Both the position numbers and the translations under genes were made by a program. A DNA stretch of 27,933 nt. Source: CAYWKL01 sp964459095 (GTDB lineage Bacteria; Patescibacteriota; Microgenomatia; Daviesbacterales; UBA10151). The notes under the pieces were generated by a model, which was given only the letters and a program-made list of their open reading frames with translations, searched no databases and had not been told where the DNA came from. Within the stretch, counting starts at the first letter, position 1. Every line of letters begins with the position of its first letter. Where the stretch lies: the NCBI GenBank assembly GCA_964459095.1, contig CAYWKL010000011.1, forward strand, positions 1 to 27,933, written 5' to 3'. This document shows, piece after piece, positions 7,527 through 14,830 of this stretch.

Positions 7527-8393
7527 TTATGCAGCAATAGGGATTAGCTGGTGGATTGATAATCTGCTATCAATTATAGTTGGAGCAGTAAAGAGCATAT
7601 ATTTTTGGGCTGGTTCTCCTGCTGGATTGATGGTAAGTGATCTTGAGCCAGAACTATTGAATGCGTTTGTTCGTATGGCCATTCTCCAAGTTGTGGTATT
7701 TTCCAGTTCTTTCCAAATCTCAATGAACTCTGGGTGTCTGCGTAATCTCATGCTTAAAAGCTCATACCAGCTAATTCCAGCTAATCCATACTGTGCTTGG
7801 TTCATAAATAAAGCATTTACTTCATCTTTTATTGCGTCTTCAAGATTAGGTCCTAGTCTCTCTTTAGCTTTCATGTTTTGATCAAGGTAAATTTCTAACA
7901 TGTTAGGTTGGGTGTCCTTTAAATGATCTTCTGAATCGGTTAAATTTAGCAGTTTTATCCATTTTTCATTCCACATTAATACTCGTCCACCAAAATCCAG
8001 TGTGTAAGCAGGATATCTGCTTGTTTCAAGATGGGGTTGTAAAACTTGCCCAGTTTTTTCAACATCTTGGTTTGAAGGAAGAAATCTGCCTGCCAATAAT
8101 AGTTGAGAGCGAGTGTAGGTTTCTAGTCCTAATAGCATAGATAGTTTTTCAATAAATTCCCTGTTTACTCCCTTCCTACTCTGTTCAATTTCAGATAAAT
8201 CAGCAGCAGCACCACTTCTGCCAATTAATGGAGTCATTAGATCTACTTGACTCAGGTCTTTATCTTGACGTAAATTTTTGATCCATGAGCCAACCGTAAG
8301 AACTCTTGGACCTCCGTAATTTTCTCTAAATCCAAGAGGTGTTTGGATGCCATCGCTTTCCCAATGCGGGGCTATTGTTTCACTTACTGTCAT
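7527..8393 (-). CDS. XRE-family regulator with MmyB-like ligand-binding domain
   Basis: 288 residues. Residues about 33-100 form an XRE helix-turn-helix (VGSWIKNLRQDKDLSQVDL, then LSEIEQSRKGVNREFIEKLSMLLGL in two stretches). From about residue 125 it matches the MmyB-type ligand-binding domain: PAYTLDFGGRVLMWN, a polar helix with LGPNLEDAIKDEVNALFM, then a helix ending RRHPEFIEIWKEL. Such regulators in actinobacteria bind small hydrophobic ligands; the ligand here is unknown. The gene has the clearest -35/-10 pair of the window and starts 9 bases after the -10, so its mRNA is nearly leaderless. It points away from the small membrane-protein gene at 8490. Confidence 0.8.
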   Translation of the reverse strand: MTVSETIAPHWESDGIQTPLGFRENYGGPRVLTVGSWIKNLRQDKDLSQVDLMTPLIGRSGAAADLSEIEQSRKGVNREFIEKLSMLLGLETYTRSQLLLAGRFLPSNQDVEKTGQVLQPHLETSRYPAYTLDFGGRVLMWNEKWIKLLNLTDSEDHLKDTQPNMLEIYLDQNMKAKERLGPNLEDAIKDEVNALFMNQAQYGLAGISWYELLSMRLRRHPEFIEIWKELENTTTWRMAIRTNAFNSSGSRSLTINPAGEPAQKYMLFTAPTIIDSRLSIHQLIPIAA

Positions 8394-8402
8394 ATTCGGA
8401 GA

Positions 8403-8431
8403 ATTATAGAAGACTTCGGGTTTGTAGTCAA
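8403..8431 (-). promoter_or_regulatory. Consensus promoter of the MmyB-type regulator
   Basis: Read on the minus strand: TTGACT (8431-8426), 17 bases, TATAAT (8408-8403), then 9 bases to the ATG at 8393. This is a near-perfect sigma-70-type promoter with almost no 5' leader. Confidence 0.75.
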
Positions 8432-8489
8432 TTTTATAGGTTTTATTTTGAATCTTGTGTTAGTTAGAGAAAAAATGTAAATTTAACTC

Positions 8490-8717
8490 ATGACTCCTGT
8501 TGAGACAGCACTTGTAACTTTAATTAGCATCTGGTCTATTATTTTTGTAGTAGTAGGGATATTTTTAATTGTTTTACTTATCTCAGTTAAAAAAGCTTTG
8601 GATAAAGTAAATAAAATCCTGCAAACTACAGAAAATGTAACAGAGGGAGTAGGGGTACCTTTAAGAATAATTGCTGACAAAATTGCTAATTTTTTTAGCA
8701 AGAAAAAATCAAAATAA
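8490..8717 (+). CDS. Small single-pass membrane protein
   Basis: 75 residues. One long hydrophobic helix (about residues 8-34) is followed by an amphipathic helix (VKKALDKVNKILQTTENV) and a Lys-rich end (FFSKKKSK). The layout resembles DUF948-like small envelope proteins, but the match is weak and no function is assigned. It is flanked by two minus-strand genes, with no clear promoter or Shine-Dalgarno before ATG 8490. Confidence 0.65.
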   Translation: MTPVETALVTLISIWSIIFVVVGIFLIVLLISVKKALDKVNKILQTTENVTEGVGVPLRIIADKIANFFSKKKSK

Positions 8718-8729
8718 ATATATTATGCA

Positions 8730-8742
8730 CACCCTCCGGGTG
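8730..8742. repeat. Short hairpin between convergent genes
   Basis: CACCC-TCC-GGGTG, a 5-bp stem between the 3' ends of the small membrane-protein gene and alaS. There is no T-tract on either side, so it is a weak terminator candidate at best; its sequence resembles a degenerate copy of the CACCTC/GAGGTG palindromes elsewhere in the window. Confidence 0.35.
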
Positions 8743-8772
8743 AAATAGGTTTACACCTTTTCTTTAGAAAGC

Positions 8773-10557
8773 CTATTCCACTGTTGCATAAATTCTTTTT
8801 AAACCTGCTCCTAAGGACTCTTGTTTAATAATTTTGAACTTTCCAATTACTCCTGTATGTTCTACATGCGGTCCGCCACAAAGTTCTTGAGAGAAGAGTG
8901 ATGAGTGATGAGGATTGAGTGATGAATCAGGAATACCAATCTTGTAAACTTTTGCCCTTTCAGGATATGCTTCTCCAATATTAGTAAGCGCACCTTTTTT
9001 AATAGCTTCATCTTTATCCTCAATGTCAAACCAAACTTTTAAGTCCTCCTTAATTTTTTGATTTACCAATTCCTCAACTTGTCTTACTTCCTCATTAGTT
9101 AATTTTTTATCATGGGAAAAATCGTATCTTAGCCGCTCGGCAGTAATATTGCTTCCATGCTGTCTAATATGTGGACCTAAAATCTGCCTTAGTGCAGCTT
9201 GCATAAGATGGTTTGCAGTGTGGAGTTTTGTAGTTTGTTCTTTCGCATCCGCCAATCCCCCTTTAAATAAACCACTAGAGGTAGTTCTAGATAATTCCTG
9301 GTGTTTTTTAAACTCTTCCTCAAACTCAACTAGATTAACCTCCTGGCCTTTTTCCTTTGCTACCTCTGCTGTGATTTCCAAAGGAAAGCCAAATGTCTGG
9401 TATAAATCAAAAGCAATTTTTCCTGTGATTTGAGGAATCTTCGCAATCTCTTTTAAGCCCTTTTTAATTGTTTTTTCGAATTTCTCTAGCTCCTCTGTGG
9501 TTGTTTGTTTGATAGTATCTTTGTCTTCTGTAGTAAAGTAATAAGTTCCTTCATATATATCAATTACAACTGAAGAAAGATTTGCTAGAGTTCTTACAAA
9601 ATCTAAATCATAATCTGATAATTTGACGCCGGCTCTACGAAGGAGTCTCCTTAAAACATAGCCTTGTTGTTTATTAGAAGGAATTACGCCATCTTTAATC
9701 AAAAATGTAGCAGCTTTTATATGATCTGCAATTATTCTAAAATCTTTTACAATATCTTCACTTAAATATTTATTTCCTGTCTCTTTTTCCAAATAATCGA
9801 TAATTGGTAGAAATAGATCGGTTTTATAATCATCATCAGTTTGATTTAATACAGCCAACATTCTCTCAAGTCCCATTCCAGTATCAACATTTTTTTGCCC
9901 TAACTTTTCAAACCTACCCGCTTTATTTTTGTTGTACTCCATAAAAACATCGTTCCAAACCTCAACCCAGCTACCTATATCTGGATCAAATTTTTTAGGA
10001 GCCTCATCTTTTCCTGTCCAAACAAACATTTCTGTATCAGGACCGCAAGGACCAGCTTCTCCAGCAGGACCCCACCAGTTATTCGCCTTTGGAAGTTTAG
10101 CAATTCTTTCCTCAGGTATTCCCAAAGAGAGCCAAATCTTGTAAGACTCTTCGTCAAACGGAGCATCACTATCTCCAGCAAAAACTGAAATGGCTAATCT
10201 ATTTAAAGGAATATTTAGCCACTCCTTAGAAGTTAAAAATTCAAAACTTAATTTTATTGCGTCTTTTTTAAAGTAATCACTTAAGGACCAATTACCAAGC
10301 ATTTCAAAAAAAGTGTGATGCACCTTATCTCCAACCTCTTCGATATCATCAGTCCTTAGACACTTTTGGGAGTTTACAAGACGCACTCCCATAGGGTGTT
10401 TTTCTCCAAGCAAATAAGGAATGAGCGGTTGCATCCCTGCTGAAACAAAAAGAGTAGTTGGGTCATTTTCAGGAATAAGTGAACTCGAGGGCACAATTTT
10501 ATGACCGTTTTTAACAAAAAAATCTAAATATTTTTTCCTAACATCAAAAGATTTCAT
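8773..10557 (-). CDS. alaS: Alanyl-tRNA synthetase, short form
   Basis: 594 residues against about 870 in Escherichia coli. The enzyme charges tRNA-Ala with alanine. The class II catalytic domain is complete at the N-terminus (FDVRKKYLDFF, SAGMQPL, FEMLGNWS, NVDTGMGLERML), followed by the tRNA-recognition helices and the editing domain with HTANH (His446, His450) and CGGPH (Cys560, His564), which hydrolyses Ser- and Gly-tRNA-Ala. The protein ends about 30 residues after that motif, so the DHHA1/C-Ala region that helps dimerise and bind tRNA is absent. Residues about 543-554 (PDSSLNPHHSSL) are an insertion encoded by a heptanucleotide repeat. ATG 10557 lies 6 bases after an extended -10. Confidence 0.95.
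   Translation of the reverse strand: MKSFDVRKKYLDFFVKNGHKIVPSSSLIPENDPTTLFVSAGMQPLIPYLLGEKHPMGVRLVNSQKCLRTDDIEEVGDKVHHTFFEMLGNWSLSDYFKKDAIKLSFEFLTSKEWLNIPLNRLAISVFAGDSDAPFDEESYKIWLSLGIPEERIAKLPKANNWWGPAGEAGPCGPDTEMFVWTGKDEAPKKFDPDIGSWVEVWNDVFMEYNKNKAGRFEKLGQKNVDTGMGLERMLAVLNQTDDDYKTDLFLPIIDYLEKETGNKYLSEDIVKDFRIIADHIKAATFLIKDGVIPSNKQQGYVLRRLLRRAGVKLSDYDLDFVRTLANLSSVVIDIYEGTYYFTTEDKDTIKQTTTEELEKFEKTIKKGLKEIAKIPQITGKIAFDLYQTFGFPLEITAEVAKEKGQEVNLVEFEEEFKKHQELSRTTSSGLFKGGLADAKEQTTKLHTANHLMQAALRQILGPHIRQHGSNITAERLRYDFSHDKKLTNEEVRQVEELVNQKIKEDLKVWFDIEDKDEAIKKGALTNIGEAYPERAKVYKIGIPDSSLNPHHSSLFSQELCGGPHVEHTGVIGKFKIIKQESLGAGLKRIYATVE
8896..8923. repeat. Heptanucleotide tandem repeat inside alaS
   Basis: Four 7-base units on the + strand: GAGTGAT, GAGTGAT, GAGGATT, GAGTGAT. 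They encode the extra Asn-Pro-His-His-Ser-Ser-Leu segment just before the CGGPH editing motif. Because the unit is 7 bases, gain or loss of one unit would shift the frame. Confidence 0.7.
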
Positions 10558-10563
10558 AGATGG

Positions 10564-10572
10564 ATTATACCA
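10564..10572 (-). promoter_or_regulatory. Extended -10 promoter of alaS
   Basis: On the minus strand TGGTATAAT ends 6 bases before the ATG (10557). The TGn extension can replace a -35, and none is obvious. The mRNA would start at about the start codon. Confidence 0.6.
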
Positions 10573-10647
10573 AGGTTAAAGCATCAATGAAATTTTCTAA
10601 GGAATTCCTAAAGCTCGTTTTATCTTTTTACTTGGTTGGAACTCTAA

Positions 10648-10670
10648 TGTTACACCTCCGAGGTGTAACA
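10648..10670. repeat. REP-like palindrome at the 3' side of the RAYT gene
   Basis: An 11-bp inverted repeat around one central base: TGTTACACCTC-C-GAGGTGTAACA. It lies 2 bases beyond the transposase stop codon. It shares the CACCTC/GAGGTG core with the palindrome on the other side of the gene (11327-11351) and with the one before tgt (25134-25148). Confidence 0.8.
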
Positions 10671-10672
10671 CG

Positions 10673-11317
10673 TTATTCTTCTAATAGCAAATGCTTAAAT
10701 TGGTCTAGTTTCATTGCATAATCTTTGTGATCATTAATAAAATCTCTATAGTTTTTAAGATCATCAAAAAAATCGAGAATATATTTGGTGTTACAAAGCG
10801 GTGATTCAGTCTGTTGGCTAAATTCCCGATAGGAAGAATAGGGAAAATTTTCCCAACCTTTTGTGACCTTACCTACAAAAGGGTTTAAATGGATGTAACG
10901 GGAAAGATGTATAAGTTGTTCATCTGATTCTATTAAAACAGCTTTGAATTGTCCCTGAAATAAAGAACCAATTCTTTTATATTTAATATTAAAGTATTTA
11001 GTATAGCTGTTTAGTATTTTACTAATGAATTCCTGGATGCCACCTTCTTTTAATTGAGAGAGAAGTAAATGAAAATGATTTGGCATTAAACAATAACAAA
11101 GGATATCCACTATTTTAGGCTTTTTATTAAATTCAACACCTCTAAAACGTTTATAAGTTGAAAAACGAGGTTTTGGTCCAGAGAATTGATAATAATAGAA
11201 TGTATTAAGAAAGCGTTGATAATCCTTATCTTCTAGAAATACAATTCTTTTTTCAACTCCTCGGTTGAAGACATGGTAAAAGTGATCATTAGCAAAGGGA
11301 GTAGTTCTATAAGGCAC
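10673..11317 (-). CDS. REP-associated tyrosine transposase (Y1, IS200-like)
   Basis: 214 residues from a GTG start. It has the N-terminal FYHVFNRGVEKR block of RAYTs, the HUH metal motif MPNHFHLLL and the downstream catalytic tyrosine region LNSYTKYFN, followed by SLFQGQFKAV and RYIHLNP. Such enzymes nick and move single-stranded hairpin DNA; RAYTs are domesticated, single-copy enzymes that spread REP palindromes. Two palindromes with the same core flank this gene within 2 and 10 bases. An extended -10 (TGATATTAT on the minus strand) overlaps the upstream palindrome and ends 6 bases before the start, so the enzyme could repress itself by binding there (inference). The gene appears intact. Confidence 0.92.
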   Translation of the reverse strand: MPYRTTPFANDHFYHVFNRGVEKRIVFLEDKDYQRFLNTFYYYQFSGPKPRFSTYKRFRGVEFNKKPKIVDILCYCLMPNHFHLLLSQLKEGGIQEFISKILNSYTKYFNIKYKRIGSLFQGQFKAVLIESDEQLIHLSRYIHLNPFVGKVTKGWENFPYSSYREFSQQTESPLCNTKYILDFFDDLKNYRDFINDHKDYAMKLDQFKHLLLEE

Positions 11318-11323
11318 AGATAT

Positions 11324-11332
11324 ATAATATCA
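11324..11332 (-). promoter_or_regulatory. Extended -10 of the RAYT gene overlapping the palindrome
   Basis: On the minus strand TGATATTAT runs from 11332 to 11324 and leaves 6 bases to the GTG start. Six of its nine bases lie in the palindrome at 11327-11351. Confidence 0.45.
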
Positions 11333-11351
11333 CACCTCCGAGGTGTGATAT
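11327..11351. repeat. REP-like palindrome at the 5' side of the RAYT gene
   Basis: A perfect 12-bp inverted repeat around one central C: ATATCACACCTC-C-GAGGTGTGATAT. Its core equals that of the palindrome at 10648-10670. Confidence 0.82.
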
Positions 11352-11352
11352 C

Positions 11353-11450
11353 GATAAAGTAATGGTAAGTGGTAAGTGACTAGAGGGCCGCGAAAGCGAG
11401 GTTTACCTCTGGTGGCTAGCGACTAGATTCTAGATTTGTGGTAAGATTAT
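11353..11450. repeat. GC-rich dispersed-repeat-like intergenic segment
   Basis: The gap between the RAYT gene and the next + strand gene holds a TGGTAAG/TGGTAAG pair, an AGTGACTAG and a GCGACTAG word, AGAGG facing CCTCT across about 20 bases, and a CGC-GAAA-GCG mini-hairpin. Its composition differs from the AT-rich genes around it and resembles the GC-rich insert at 12458-12500. A TAAGAT at 11442-11447 after TGTGG could be a weak -10 for the 11484 gene. Confidence 0.35.
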
Positions 11451-11483
11451 TCTTAGGCTTTTTTACAAAAGGCCAATTCTCTT

Positions 11484-13763
11484 ATGAGTTTATTTGATAA
11501 GTTACCTCTTTCTTTGATCTTTGGGAAAAATCAAGCATCAGAAGAATACTTCTTTGCATTAAATATTGGTTCTGACTTTGTGGAGGGTGCTGTTTGGGGT
11601 ATAGATGGGGACAAGTTAAAAATAATTAATATTACATCTGCTCCTATAAAAAATGATTTAATAGAGGCTTCCAATATAGCGTTAGATTTAAGCCTAGCTG
11701 ATTTTGAACCTGAACCCAATAAAGTACTTTTTGGAGTTCCTGACTCCTGGCTTCAGGATGAAACCTTAAAAAAAGAGCATGTAGAAGCCTTAAAAGATTT
11801 GACAAAAAATTTAGATGTAGCGCCTCTGGCTTATGTTTCCACTTCACATTCAATAACTCACCTTCTTCAAAAAACTCAAGGAATCCCCATTACCGCAGTT
11901 TTAGTTGAAAATTCAGATCCTTTAAATGTAACTGTTGTTAAAGCTGGGAAAATTATAAGTACAAAGTCTGCTAAAAGATCCGGCAGCTTTCCTGAGGATA
12001 TTGAAAAAGCCTTGCTTGCTTTTTCTGAGGTAGAAGTTCTTCCTTCAAAAATATTAATTTTTGGGAAAAAAGAAAAAAACGAGGAAGCTGTCAAAGACGA
12101 GTTGCACTCATATCCATGGATGCAAAACCTACCATTTCTACATGTGCCTAAAATAGAAATTTTAAAGGAAAAGATTGCCATTGCGGCAGTTTGTTTTGCA
12201 GGAGCCTGTGAAATAAATCCAGGTGCAGTATTTAGTGAACACACTTTGGAAAAGTTTGAGAAAGATAGCCAGACAGATACAGTTGCATCAGCGCTTACCT
12301 TTAGTACCGAAGAAGGTAAACCATTAGATAAAAAAGAAGCTAAAGATTTTAACCTTGATAAAGCAGGTTTTATTAGTGGGGATATTGAAGAAAAGGAAAA
12401 AGTATCAGGTGACAACTTTGATTTAGAAGAAAATTTACCTCCTGAAACTACCGACAGAGGCTCTCTTCGACGCGAGGCGAGCGAGCGCTATGGGGATGAA
12501 AGACAACCAAGCTATCACGGTGAGAAAAATTTAGTCAGTAGTATTCAACAGACAATCTTTGCCCCATTCAAATCAGTAGTTCCTTTCATTAAACCGCCGG
12601 AAGGAAAATTTGGGTTTTTAAAAAAGGGTTTCATTATTCCAACACTTTTAATTCTAGCATTGATACTTTTTTATATTTTTATCCCAAAAGCTAAAGTTAC
12701 AGTCTTTATAGATCCAAGAATTTTAGAAAAAGAAGCAGAGGTTGTAGTTGATCCTAGTGTCTCTAGCATTGATGAGGAGAATAGTAAAATTCCTGGAAAA
12801 AGTGTTTCTGTAACTTTGTCAGGAGTAGAAAAAGGAGTTGCAACAGGGAAAAAACAAGTTGGTGAGTCAGCAAAAGGTAGTGTAAATATTTATAATTTAA
12901 CTTCAAATAAGGTTAATCTTTCTCAGGGAACCCTTTTAACTGGACCCAGTAGTTTAAAATTTGAGCTTGATTCATCAGTGTCTATTGCTTCCCAGTCATC
13001 AACCATAGGAGCTGATTTTACAACTGTAACAACACCTGGAAAGGCAAATGTAGAGGTAAGCGCTTCTAACATTGGGCCTGAGAGCAATTTAGCTGCTGGG
13101 ACATCGCTTTCTGTTGCTGGATATTCAGATTCACAGGTGATAGCAAAGGTAGACTCTGCCCTTTCTGGAGGCACGAGCAAAGATGTAACAATTGTGACCT
13201 CTGATGACCAAAAAAAGCTTTTAGCGCTGGCTAGTGGCAATTTGCGGAAAAAGGCAAGAGAAAAATTATCAGAACAAATTACTGATGATCTAAAGATCCT
13301 AGAAGAGGGATTGGCGGAAAGTAATGTAAGCGCAAGTTATTCAAAGAAAGTAAACGATCAAGCAACAGAGTTTAATTTAAATCTTTCTGTAACTTATAAA
13401 GGTACTGCATACTCAGATGCAGATTTGAAAACAATGGTTTCAAAATTAGTTCAAACTAATGTTCCAGAAGGCTATATGTTAAATCTCCAAGATGCAGAAA
13501 CTCAAGCAGATGTTGCAAAAGTTGATCCTGATGGGAAAGTTATATTTTTAGCAAAATTTAGAGCAAAACTGATGCCTAAGCTTGATGTAAAGAAAATCAA
13601 AAATGATTTGGCTGGGAAAACTCCTGAGCAGTCGGTAGGAATCTTAAAACAAATTGAGAATGTAATAAGTTCTGAAATAAAAATCACACCAAGTATGCCA
13701 TTTTTTTTAAATAGAATTCCATTTTTAAAAAGTAACATTTCTGTGGATGTGAAAGCAAAATAA
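11484..13763 (+). CDS. Membrane protein: ASKHA (PilM/FtsA-like) domain, TM, baseplate-J-like domain
   Basis: 759 residues. Residues about 20-250 look like an actin-like ATPase fold of the PilM/FtsA type (FFALNIGSDFVEGAVWGI, a phosphate-1-like loop; ILIFGKK and IAAVCFAGA later). Residues 250-375 are an acidic, low-complexity linker. One membrane helix lies at about 382-402 (IIPTLLILALILFYIFIP). The outer part has a baseplate-J-like beta repeat (NIYNLTSNKVNLSQGTLL; NVEVSASNIGPESNLAAGT), a helical region and a final alpha/beta domain. This layout puts a cytoplasmic nucleotide-binding-like domain and an extracellular scaffold in one chain. Function unknown; envelope or pilus-like assembly is a guess. 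Residues about 324-341 are encoded by a GC-rich repeat. Confidence 0.75.
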   Translation: MSLFDKLPLSLIFGKNQASEEYFFALNIGSDFVEGAVWGIDGDKLKIINITSAPIKNDLIEASNIALDLSLADFEPEPNKVLFGVPDSWLQDETLKKEHVEALKDLTKNLDVAPLAYVSTSHSITHLLQKTQGIPITAVLVENSDPLNVTVVKAGKIISTKSAKRSGSFPEDIEKALLAFSEVEVLPSKILIFGKKEKNEEAVKDELHSYPWMQNLPFLHVPKIEILKEKIAIAAVCFAGACEINPGAVFSEHTLEKFEKDSQTDTVASALTFSTEEGKPLDKKEAKDFNLDKAGFISGDIEEKEKVSGDNFDLEENLPPETTDRGSLRREASERYGDERQPSYHGEKNLVSSIQQTIFAPFKSVVPFIKPPEGKFGFLKKGFIIPTLLILALILFYIFIPKAKVTVFIDPRILEKEAEVVVDPSVSSIDEENSKIPGKSVSVTLSGVEKGVATGKKQVGESAKGSVNIYNLTSNKVNLSQGTLLTGPSSLKFELDSSVSIASQSSTIGADFTTVTTPGKANVEVSASNIGPESNLAAGTSLSVAGYSDSQVIAKVDSALSGGTSKDVTIVTSDDQKKLLALASGNLRKKAREKLSEQITDDLKILEEGLAESNVSASYSKKVNDQATEFNLNLSVTYKGTAYSDADLKTMVSKLVQTNVPEGYMLNLQDAETQADVAKVDPDGKVIFLAKFRAKLMPKLDVKKIKNDLAGKTPEQSVGILKQIENVISSEIKITPSMPFFLNRIPFLKSNISVDVKAK
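12453..12506. repeat. GC-rich invasive repeat in frame in the 11484 gene
   Basis: About 45 bases with a strongly different composition (CTCTTCGACGCGAGGCGAGC and similar words) encode DRGSLRREASERYGDERQ in the linker between the cytoplasmic domain and the membrane helix. The Arg/Glu-rich peptide stands out from the Lys/Ser-rich linker. I infer a dispersed repeat that was tolerated because it is in frame and in a disordered region. Confidence 0.5.
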
Positions 13764-13767
13764 GGAC

Positions 13768-13805
13768 CTGGCTATCGCCAGAACCTTGCCTCCGGCTTCG
13801 CCGGA
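13768..13805. repeat. Two tandem hairpins between the 11484 gene and the sortase
   Basis: CTGGC-TATC-GCCAG (13768-13781) and TCCGGC-TTC-GCCGGA (13791-13805). No T-tract follows, and the sortase ATG is only 9 bases after the second hairpin, so they are more likely REP-like repeats or mRNA-processing/attenuation structures than a terminator. Confidence 0.55.
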
Positions 13806-13814
13806 CGTAAATCT

Positions 13815-14453
13815 ATGATTATTAAAAGTCTTCCTTTAATTTTTTTAAGCTTAGGAATTTTTTTGCTAATTCAAGTTGTTATGCCAGCACTTTCTTTTAA
13901 GTTGTGGGAAATAACTTCGGAAAACAAACAAGCGTTACTTGATCCAAAAGTGGAGAGTGAAAATGTTTTAGGAGTTTCGGTTGAAAACATTGATGGATTT
14001 CCTGCAATAGTTTCAAATAGAGTAAGAACAGAGGCTCCTCCATATAGTGAGTTTAATCTGATTATTCCAAAAATAGGTCTTGATTGGGCAAAAGTGAAAG
14101 TTGATTCAAAAAACTTTGAAGAAAATTTAGCCCACTTATCAGGATCAGCATTGCCTGGTGAGCGAGGGAATGTTTTTATAACAGGACACTCATCTTTAAC
14201 ACAATTTTATAAACTGGGAAATTATAAAGCAGTTTTTTCAAAATTACCAGAGTTGGAGGTGGGAGATAATATAATACTAGATGTTTCAGGTACTCAATAT
14301 AAATATGTTGTAGAAGGATTAAAAACATTTGATCCAAAAGACATATCAGTAGTTAACCCACCTGATCAAAAAGGAAGGTACTTATCTTTGATGACTTGTG
14401 TCCCTCCGGGTTTCAAAACAAAAAGATTGATAGTTTTGGCGAAATTAAAATGA
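13815..14453 (+). CDS. Sortase family transpeptidase (second copy)
   Basis: 212 residues with an N-terminal membrane helix (about 5-24) and the sortase triad His125 (ITGHSS), Cys195 (LMTCVPPG) and Arg204 (KRLIVLAK). The TCVPPG context matches class D/E-type enzymes. It is only distantly similar to the sortase at 6284 and probably has another substrate; no sorting-motif gene is adjacent. The stop codon overlaps the start of the YqgF gene (ATGA at 14450-14453), so the two are translationally coupled. Confidence 0.9.
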   Translation: MIIKSLPLIFLSLGIFLLIQVVMPALSFKLWEITSENKQALLDPKVESENVLGVSVENIDGFPAIVSNRVRTEAPPYSEFNLIIPKIGLDWAKVKVDSKNFEENLAHLSGSALPGERGNVFITGHSSLTQFYKLGNYKAVFSKLPELEVGDNIILDVSGTQYKYVVEGLKTFDPKDISVVNPPDQKGRYLSLMTCVPPGFKTKRLIVLAKLK

Positions 14454-14827
14454 GGTATTTAGGAATTGATTATGGGTTGAGAAAAATAGGGCTATCTATA
14501 TCTGAAGGGCAAATTGCGTCCATTTATAAAGTAATTGAAATTTCTTCTTTAAAAGATGCCCTTTTAAAAGTAAAAAAAATAATTGAGGATGAGAAAATAG
14601 ATAGGGTAGTAATAGGAATTGCAGGTAAAGAGTCTGGAAAAGCTGCAAAAAAATTTTCTAAGCAGCTACAAAAAGATATAACAGTAATTGAAACAGATGA
14701 GACTCTATCAACTCAGAAAGCAAAAGAAATGATGGTTGAACTAGGCATCAGGCAAAAAAAGCGGGTGAAAGAGGATGCTTTTGCTGCTTTAATAATATTG
14801 CAAAACTTTTTAGATTCCCTTAATTAA
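14450..14827 (+). CDS. yqgF: YqgF/RuvX family nuclease-like protein
   Basis: 125 residues from ATG 14450, which gives the usual N-terminus MRYLGIDYGLRKIGL with the first catalytic Asp. The RNase H-like fold continues with VVIGIAGKESGKAAKKF, ETDETLST and KEDAFAALIILQNFL, the last carrying another acidic catalytic residue. YqgF/RuvX is a universal bacterial protein, reported to process pre-16S rRNA and to resemble Holliday-junction resolvases. It sits between a sortase and mltG; the yqgF-mltG pairing is common in bacteria. Confidence 0.92.
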   Translation: MRYLGIDYGLRKIGLSISEGQIASIYKVIEISSLKDALLKVKKIIEDEKIDRVVIGIAGKESGKAAKKFSKQLQKDITVIETDETLSTQKAKEMMVELGIRQKKRVKEDAFAALIILQNFLDSLN

Positions 14828-14830
14828 AAG

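Noticed and set aside
11353..11450. tRNA or small RNA gene
   Set aside because: The GC-rich words do not fold into a cloverleaf and no T-loop or anticodon pattern is seen; a dispersed repeat is more likely.
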